Source of the DNA: Pseudodesulfovibrio sp.
GTDB lineage: Bacteria; Desulfobacterota; Desulfovibrionia; Desulfovibrionales; Desulfovibrionaceae
Length of the DNA stretch: 10,060 nt
Direction: 5' to 3'
Assembly (NCBI GenBank): GCA_022712815.1
Contig: JAFLJW010000196.1
Location: 1 to 10,060 of the forward strand
The position numbers and the translations under genes were made by a program. The stretch's first letter is position 1; the number at the start of each line of letters is the position of its first letter. Positions 6,347-10,060 of the stretch are shown piece by piece. The notes under the pieces are model-generated. The model did not search any database. It was not told the origin of the DNA and saw only the letters and a list, made by a program, of their open reading frames with translations.

Positions 6347-6552
6347 AAATATTCCTTGTAAAAAAATGTGCGGAAGAGTGCTGCACATGGTTGCGCTTCG
6401 CACCGCGACTATGTAGGGGTTTTACGCCGCTATTGCAATCTGTGGCAAGGTGCGATAGCAAATATGCACAAACCTTATGTAATCAAGACATTTTCTAGAC
6501 TTTCCACTTTGTTTTATCTCTGATAATGAAGTGCAGGAAGCCGGAGGAAAAT
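6347..6552. other. Divergent intergenic region between the SpoU gene and the transglycosylase gene
   Basis: About 200 bases separate the two divergent start codons. Both promoters must lie here or further out. On the minus strand TTGCAA, a 17-base spacer and TACATA (ending near 6410) form a weak candidate. On the plus strand no pair close to consensus stands out. TCGCACC (6398-6404) and GGTGCGA (6449-6455) form a distant 7-bp inverted repeat. No gene is seen. Confidence 0.4.
6360..6388 (-). promoter_or_regulatory. Attenuator-like hairpin plus U-tract in the leader of the SpoU gene
   Basis: Read on the minus strand, ATGTGC (6388-6383) pairs with GCACAT (6371-6366) around 11 bases, and the second arm runs directly into T residues (6366-6360). 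The ribosome binding site follows two bases later. The stem is only 6 bp, so termination would be weak. A second possible hairpin (GGTGCG with CGCAACC, one-base bulge) lies just upstream at about 6389-6404. This could be a leader attenuator, or a chance structure. Confidence 0.3.
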
Positions 6553-8157
6553 TTGGAACTATTCAAATCTGTGCGCCTGCTGGCCGTGATCCTGCTTATC
6601 GCAGGATTGGTGGCTGGTTGCGCTACGAAAAAATCGGTCGATGTTGCCATAACCGAACCGGTGGTCAGCGAAGTCCCGGACGATGCCGAGGCGTTGGACC
6701 CGGAAGTCGCCGCCACTCCCGAGATTGACGAGGACCTGACTCAAACCGAGCAGGCTGTCCTCAATGCCCGGTTCGGCCTTCTTTTCGACCTAGAAGCCCA
6801 CGACACCAAAGAAGTTGAAAAATACTTCAACTATTTCAACCACAAAGCCCGAAAGACAATGGTGCGCTGGCTGGAACGTTCCCAGCCCTACCTGCCCTAT
6901 GTTCGCCGCGTCTTCACCCAATACGGCCTGCCGCAGGACCTTGTGCTGCTCCCGTTTGTCGAGTCCGGCTATAATGTCCGCGCCTATTCATGGGCCGGTG
7001 CTGGTGGCATGTGGCAATTCATGAAAGGCACGGGCCGCCTGTATGGTCTCAAGTCGGATTGGTGGATTGATGAACGCCGTGACCCGTACAAGGCCACTGA
7101 CGCCGCCGCCAGACATTTGAGGGACCTCCATGATCGTTTCGGCGATTGGTATCTCGCCCTGGCCGCATACAATGCAGGCGAAGGCAAGATTTCACGCGCA
7201 TTAAAACAGGCCGGGTGCGACGATTTCTTCGAGCTTACCAAGAAAAACGGCAGGCTCTCACGCCGCGTCCGCCTCAAGACCGAGACAAAGCATTATGTTC
7301 CCAAGTTCATCGCCATCTCCAAGATATTCCAGAACCTCGACACACTCGGCTTCAAGCCCGTATCCTGGGACATGGAGACGGAGATCGTACCGGTCAAGAT
7401 CCCCGGCGGTACAGACCTGCTGGCTCTGGCCCGTGCAGGCGGCATGACATGGAACGAATTCCATACATACAATTCAGCCTTCCGCCGTCAGGTCAGCCCG
7501 CCGCATATGGTGGCCACGGCCTATCTGCCTGTGGCAAAAGCCGACAAGATGATGGCCTATCTGGCTGATCCCAGTTCCAGACCGTATGCTGGCTATACAA
7601 GGCACCGCGTCCGCTCCGGCGATTCATGGTGGCGTATTTCCCGCAGATATCACGTGCCGGTTTCGGTGCTGAAAAAGGTCAACAACACCCGTTCCAATAC
7701 CCTGCGTCCCGGCCAGCACGTCATGGTTCCGGGGAACAGCACTGGCCGGGCAGTCGCCTCTTCCCGTTCTTCAAGGTCAACGGCCCAGGCCCGTGCCATT
7801 GCCGCCAAGCGCGGCAACTATGTGGTCCGCTCCGGTGATACCCTGTGGTCCATTTCTCGAAAATTCGGGACCACGGTGAGCACCCTCAAACGGTCCAATG
7901 GTTTGCACACAAGTCGCCTCAAGGTCGGACAGAAAGTCTACATCCCCAATAATTCGGGGGCTGCGACCAAGCAGGCGGTCAAGGATGCCCAGACGGTCAA
8001 GAGCCAACTCGTCCATTACAAGGTTCGCCGAGGCGATAACCTCTCCACCATCTCCCGCAAGTTCAGCGTCAAGGTATCCGACCTGCGCAAGTGGAACGCC
8101 CTGAACCGCAAAGGCACAATCTACGCCGGGCAGAGACTCAAGGTGTACGTCCGGTAG
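6553..8157 (+). CDS. mltD: MltD-like membrane-bound lytic murein transglycosylase lipoprotein with three LysM repeats
   Basis: From TTG at 6553 the protein has 534 residues. A lipoprotein signal (ELFKSVRLLAV hydrophobic run, then LVAG before Cys23) predicts lipid anchoring. Position +2 is Ala, not Asp, which favours the outer membrane. A lytic transglycosylase domain follows (about 110-235) with the catalytic Glu in PFVESGYN (E137), then GGMWQFM (151-157) and AYNAGEG (205-211). Three LysM peptidoglycan-binding repeats lie at about 350-393, 423-466 and 488-532, joined by Ser/Arg/Ala-rich linkers. The enzyme would cleave the MurNAc-GlcNAc bond to form 1,6-anhydro ends during wall remodelling in the periplasm. 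GGAGG at 6543-6547 lies five bases before the TTG. The in-frame ATG at 6526 has no such site and would add nine polar residues before the signal peptide. E. coli MltD has two LysM repeats; three is a common variant. Confidence 0.93.
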   Translation: MELFKSVRLLAVILLIAGLVAGCATKKSVDVAITEPVVSEVPDDAEALDPEVAATPEIDEDLTQTEQAVLNARFGLLFDLEAHDTKEVEKYFNYFNHKARKTMVRWLERSQPYLPYVRRVFTQYGLPQDLVLLPFVESGYNVRAYSWAGAGGMWQFMKGTGRLYGLKSDWWIDERRDPYKATDAAARHLRDLHDRFGDWYLALAAYNAGEGKISRALKQAGCDDFFELTKKNGRLSRRVRLKTETKHYVPKFIAISKIFQNLDTLGFKPVSWDMETEIVPVKIPGGTDLLALARAGGMTWNEFHTYNSAFRRQVSPPHMVATAYLPVAKADKMMAYLADPSSRPYAGYTRHRVRSGDSWWRISRRYHVPVSVLKKVNNTRSNTLRPGQHVMVPGNSTGRAVASSRSSRSTAQARAIAAKRGNYVVRSGDTLWSISRKFGTTVSTLKRSNGLHTSRLKVGQKVYIPNNSGAATKQAVKDAQTVKSQLVHYKVRRGDNLSTISRKFSVKVSDLRKWNALNRKGTIYAGQRLKVYVR

Positions 8158-8175
8158 CACCCCACAAAGAGAATG

Positions 8176-8211
8176 AAAAAGCCCCGTCTGGATAGTCAGG
8201 CGGGGCTTTTT
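8176..8211. terminator. Strong bidirectional terminator between mltD and the convergent cheR gene
   Basis: AAAAAGCCCCG (8176-8186) and CGGGGCTTTTT (8201-8211) are perfect 11-bp arms. The stem extends inward by a G-T pair and CTG/CAG to a six-base loop (GATAGT). The flanking A and T runs allow intrinsic termination in both directions, serving the mltD transcript and the leftward cheR transcript. Confidence 0.9.
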
Positions 8212-8232
8212 AAATTCTAGCGTCTAGAATTT
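8212..8232. repeat. AT-rich 9-bp palindrome abutting the terminator
   Basis: AAATTCTAG (8212-8220) and CTAGAATTT (8224-8232) are perfect arms around CGT. It starts on the base after the terminator stem ends. For the leftward cheR RNA it would form a hairpin just before the main terminator. It may help 3'-end formation; nothing more can be said. Confidence 0.6.
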
Positions 8233-8297
8233 TGTCTCTAAGATGGCGTATTCTTATTTTTGATAAAATGTTCGCGGCACAATTTTTCAGCAGGCTG

Positions 8298-9206
8298 CTA
8301 TAATTTCTGGAAGACCGTGGGTGCTACCTGTCGAATCGGAAGCTTCATGCCGGACAGGCTTTCGGAATGGCCGATGAAAAGATAACCGTCTTTTTTCAGG
8401 TTGTTGCAGAACTTGTTGAAAAGCACCAACTGAGTTTCACGGTCGAAATAGATAACCACGTTACGACAAAAGATGATGTCCTGCTGTTCCGGCAAGCGGA
8501 AATTTTCCATGAAATTGAGACGCTGGAAGGTAATTTTATTACGCAGGCATTTGTCCATCTTGATCAGCGGATTGCCCTTGTTTTTGCCTTTAAGCACATA
8601 CTTTCTCTTCATTTCCATGGAAATTTCGTCTGCCTTGTCTATGGAATAGACGGCCCGCATGGCTTTTTGCAAAATCTCGCGTGAGATATCGGTCCCCAAA
8701 ATGGAAAAATCGAATCCACCATTTTTGGCAGCCCATTCGGAGAGAACCATGGCCAGGGTGTACGGTTCTTCGCCGCTGGAACAACCTGCGCTCCACAGCT
8801 TCAACTTTTGCCCGCGACCACCAATTCCCCTGCGCCAGAGATCGGGCAAGACAATGTTGTTCATGATATCCCAGTGCTTGGGCTCACGGAAAAAATGAGT
8901 GGTATTGGTGGTGACCACGTCGATCAGGTGCGACCGTTCCTGTTTTCGGCCTTCTTCGGAAAAAACATAGTCGCAGTATTCCTTGTAGGAATGCATGCCG
9001 AGCGCGCGTAGCCGTTTCTGGAAACGGGATTGGAGCAACACTTTCTTGCTGGACGGCATTTTGATACCGAACTCGGACTGAATGAGGGCGCTGAACCGCT
9101 TGAACTCGCCATCACCCATTTCCGCACGAAAAAGGCGCATGGACTGGTTCATGGACTTTTTCAGCGCATCGTCATCGATAGGTTCGGTGTTTTTCTGATT
9201 TGTCAT
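8298..9206 (-). CDS. cheR: CheR-type chemoreceptor glutamate O-methyltransferase
   Basis: A 302-residue cytoplasmic protein. The N-terminal all-alpha CheR domain (about 33-90) has GIKMPSSKKVLLQSR followed by RLRALG, and leads to the TTNTTHFFRE block (99-108). The SAM-dependent Rossmann domain (about 110-302) shows LWSAGCSSGEEPYTLA (137-152), GTDISREIL (171-179), DIIFCRNVVIYF (243-254) and GYLFIGHSESL (274-284). CheR transfers methyl groups from S-adenosylmethionine to receptor glutamates for chemotactic adaptation. A hydrophilic N-terminal extension of about 30 residues precedes the domain. ATG at 9206 has only a weak ribosome binding site, and internal Met23 is an alternative start. No other chemotaxis gene is in the window, so this copy is an orphan locally. 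Which receptors it serves is unknown. Confidence 0.93.
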   Translation of the reverse strand: MTNQKNTEPIDDDALKKSMNQSMRLFRAEMGDGEFKRFSALIQSEFGIKMPSSKKVLLQSRFQKRLRALGMHSYKEYCDYVFSEEGRKQERSHLIDVVTTNTTHFFREPKHWDIMNNIVLPDLWRRGIGGRGQKLKLWSAGCSSGEEPYTLAMVLSEWAAKNGGFDFSILGTDISREILQKAMRAVYSIDKADEISMEMKRKYVLKGKNKGNPLIKMDKCLRNKITFQRLNFMENFRLPEQQDIIFCRNVVIYFDRETQLVLFNKFCNNLKKDGYLFIGHSESLSGMKLPIRQVAPTVFQKL

Positions 9207-9266
9207 CCGCTAGTTCTCGTTCGTCTTATGTCCATTTAGCGATGCTCTTGGTCTTCTGCAAAATTA

Positions 9267-9287
9267 TTCAATCTTACCTTTATTGAA
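9267..9287. repeat. 6-bp inverted repeat over the likely cheR promoter
   Basis: TTCAAT (9267-9272) and ATTGAA (9282-9287) are perfect inverted arms with a nine-base spacer. On the minus strand the right arm reads TTCAAT, a four-of-six match to a -10 hexamer, which is about the right distance from the FNR-like site upstream. It may be an operator, a promoter element or chance. Confidence 0.35.
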
Positions 9288-9296
9288 CAGATTTTT

Positions 9297-9326
9297 TTGT
9301 TTGATGCCATGATAAATATCAAACAA
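9297..9326 (-). promoter_or_regulatory. Inverted repeat containing an FNR/CRP-like site upstream of cheR
   Basis: TTGTTTGAT (9297-9305) and ATCAAACAA (9318-9326) are perfect 9-bp arms with a 12-base spacer. Overlapping them, 9309-9322 reads on the minus strand TTGAT-ATTT-ATCAT, one base from the FNR-type consensus TTGAT-N4-ATCAA. The site centre is about 109 bases upstream of the cheR start and about 40 bases upstream of a start point implied by the TTCAAT hexamer at 9287-9282, as for a class II activator. The binding protein is not known. Confidence 0.4.
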
Positions 9327-9362
9327 TCGCGATTTTTAATACCACCGCCAGGATTTTCATAC

Positions 9363-9410
9363 AAAAAAGAAAAGCCCGGATTCCTTTCGGAATCCGGGCT
9401 TTTCTTTTTT
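9363..9410. terminator. Perfect 22-bp bidirectional terminator after the RNase Y gene
   Basis: Arms 9363-9384 and 9389-9410 are perfectly complementary over 22 bp around a four-base loop. The loop reads GAAA on the minus strand, a stable GNRA tetraloop. The A and T runs at the outer ends give a U-tract in either direction. The hairpin starts six bases past the RNase Y stop codon, so it terminates that leftward transcript and insulates cheR. Confidence 0.92.
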
Positions 9411-9415
9411 TTCAA

Positions 9416-10060
9416 TTATTTAGCGTAGCCGACAGCCCGCTTTTCACGAATGACCGTCACCCGAATCTGGCCGGGGTAGGTCATGTTGTTTTCGATCTTC
9501 TCGGCTATTTCCTTACAGAGAATATAGGTACTTTCATCGCCGACCTTTTCGGAGTCGACCATGACGCGAATTTCACGACCAGCCTGAATGGCGTAGGCCT
9601 TTTGCACGCCGTCGAATCCGGTTGCCAGTCCTTCAAGCTCTTCAAGACGCTTGACGTAGTTCTCAAGCAATTCCTTGCGTGCGCCGGGCCGTGCGCCGGA
9701 CAGTGAGTCCGCAGCCTGAACCAGATTGGCGAGGATGGACATGGGTGGCGTGTCTTCGTGGTGGGCGGCGATGGAATGGATGATTTCCTTGGACTCGCCA
9801 TGTTTCTTGGCCAAATCTGCGCCGATGATGGCATGGGGGCCTTCGATTTCGTGATCGACGGCCTTGCCGATATCGTGCAGCAGACCGGCGCGTTTGGCTT
9901 CTTTCTCGTTGAGTCCCAACTCGGCAGCCATGATGCCGCACAGGAAGGCGACTTCCATGGAGTGCTGGAGCACGTTCTGGGAGAAGCTGGTACGGTAATG
10001 CAAACGACCGAGCAGGTTGATGACTTCGGGATGAATGCCGTGAACACCGACATCAAAGGT
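9416..10060 (-). CDS. rny: Ribonuclease Y, C-terminal part (cut by window edge)
   Basis: An open frame of 214 residues to the right edge with no start codon needed inside; the N-terminus lies beyond 10060. RNase Y is normally about 515-520 residues: an N-terminal membrane helix, coiled coil, KH domain, HD domain and C-terminal region. This part begins in the HD domain, at FDVGVHGIHPEVINLLGRLH. It shows the metal ligands H33 (QHSMEVA), H62-D63 (LLHDIGKA), the HH pair in AAHHEDTPP, and ADSLSGARPGARKE. The C-terminal region ends GQIRVTVIREKRAVGYAK, typical of the family. The enzyme is a membrane-anchored endoribonuclease that starts mRNA decay. Any internal ATG, such as the one at 10003, is not the true start because the homology continues upstream. 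Confidence 0.95.
   Translation of the reverse strand, partial: TFDVGVHGIHPEVINLLGRLHYRTSFSQNVLQHSMEVAFLCGIMAAELGLNEKEAKRAGLLHDIGKAVDHEIEGPHAIIGADLAKKHGESKEIIHSIAAHHEDTPPMSILANLVQAADSLSGARPGARKELLENYVKRLEELEGLATGFDGVQKAYAIQAGREIRVMVDSEKVGDESTYILCKEIAEKIENNMTYPGQIRVTVIREKRAVGYAK

Larger units (their letters stand above)
9207..9362. other. Intergenic region upstream of cheR
   Basis: About 155 AT-rich bases lie between the cheR start and the RNase Y terminator. No gene is seen. It holds two inverted repeats (9267-9287 and 9297-9326) and an FNR/CRP-like half-site pair, listed separately, consistent with a regulated cheR promoter. Confidence 0.6.

Noticed and set aside
5684..6361. 225-codon plus-strand frame
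   Set aside because: It lies antisense to the SpoU methyltransferase, which has all three motifs. No ribosome binding site or domain is visible.
6347..6403. ATG at 6403 as start of the SpoU gene
   Set aside because: It lacks a ribosome binding site, adds 19 residues foreign to the family, and would run through the T-tract hairpin. ATG 6346 has AAGGAA at good spacing.
1..10060. Search for CRISPR arrays, tRNA or rRNA genes, intact insertion sequences and attachment sites
   Set aside because: No regularly spaced direct repeats, no cloverleaf or TTC-loop signature, no rRNA blocks and no transposase or integrase genes were found by eye.

Overview
The window looks like chromosomal DNA of a Gram-negative, moderately GC-rich deltaproteobacterium, most likely Desulfovibrionaceae (Desulfovibrio or Pseudodesulfovibrio type). 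This rests on gene content and protein style: a small RRM RNA-binding protein, a PAS/SpoIIE phosphatase, a lipoprotein transglycosylase with three LysM repeats, a lone CheR and RNase Y. It is an inference and no database was searched. There is no rRNA, tRNA, CRISPR array or intact mobile element.

Layout: nine protein genes are present, two of them cut by the window edges. From left to right: the start of a small conserved protein (-, runs off the left edge); a long leader and an RRM protein (+) ending in hairpins; a PAS-PAS-SpoIIE phosphatase (-), convergent with the RRM gene; a 335-base gap holding a striking nested inverted repeat; then three minus-strand genes separated by about 100 bases each, namely an M24 Xaa-Pro aminopeptidase, a UDP-galactopyranose mutase of the eukaryotic type, and a SpoU/TrmH RNA 2'-O-methyltransferase. 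A divergent intergenic region leads to the MltD-like lytic transglycosylase (+), which ends in a strong terminator shared with a convergent CheR methyltransferase (-). After a gap with operator-like repeats and a perfect 22-bp two-way terminator comes the 3' part of the RNase Y gene (-, runs off the right edge).

Function: most of this is housekeeping (RNA turnover and modification, peptide turnover, cell-wall remodelling) plus signalling (PAS/SpoIIE phosphatase, CheR). The genes do not form one pathway.

The most notable item is the 453-residue mutase at 4122-5483. It carries the sequence signatures and active-site residues of the fungal and protozoan UDP-galactopyranose mutase rather than those of the shorter bacterial Glf, and it has no glycan-synthesis neighbours here. 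Secondary points are the nested palindrome at 2732-2853, an FNR/CRP-like site placed suitably to activate cheR, and an attenuator-like hairpin in the leader of the SpoU methyltransferase.
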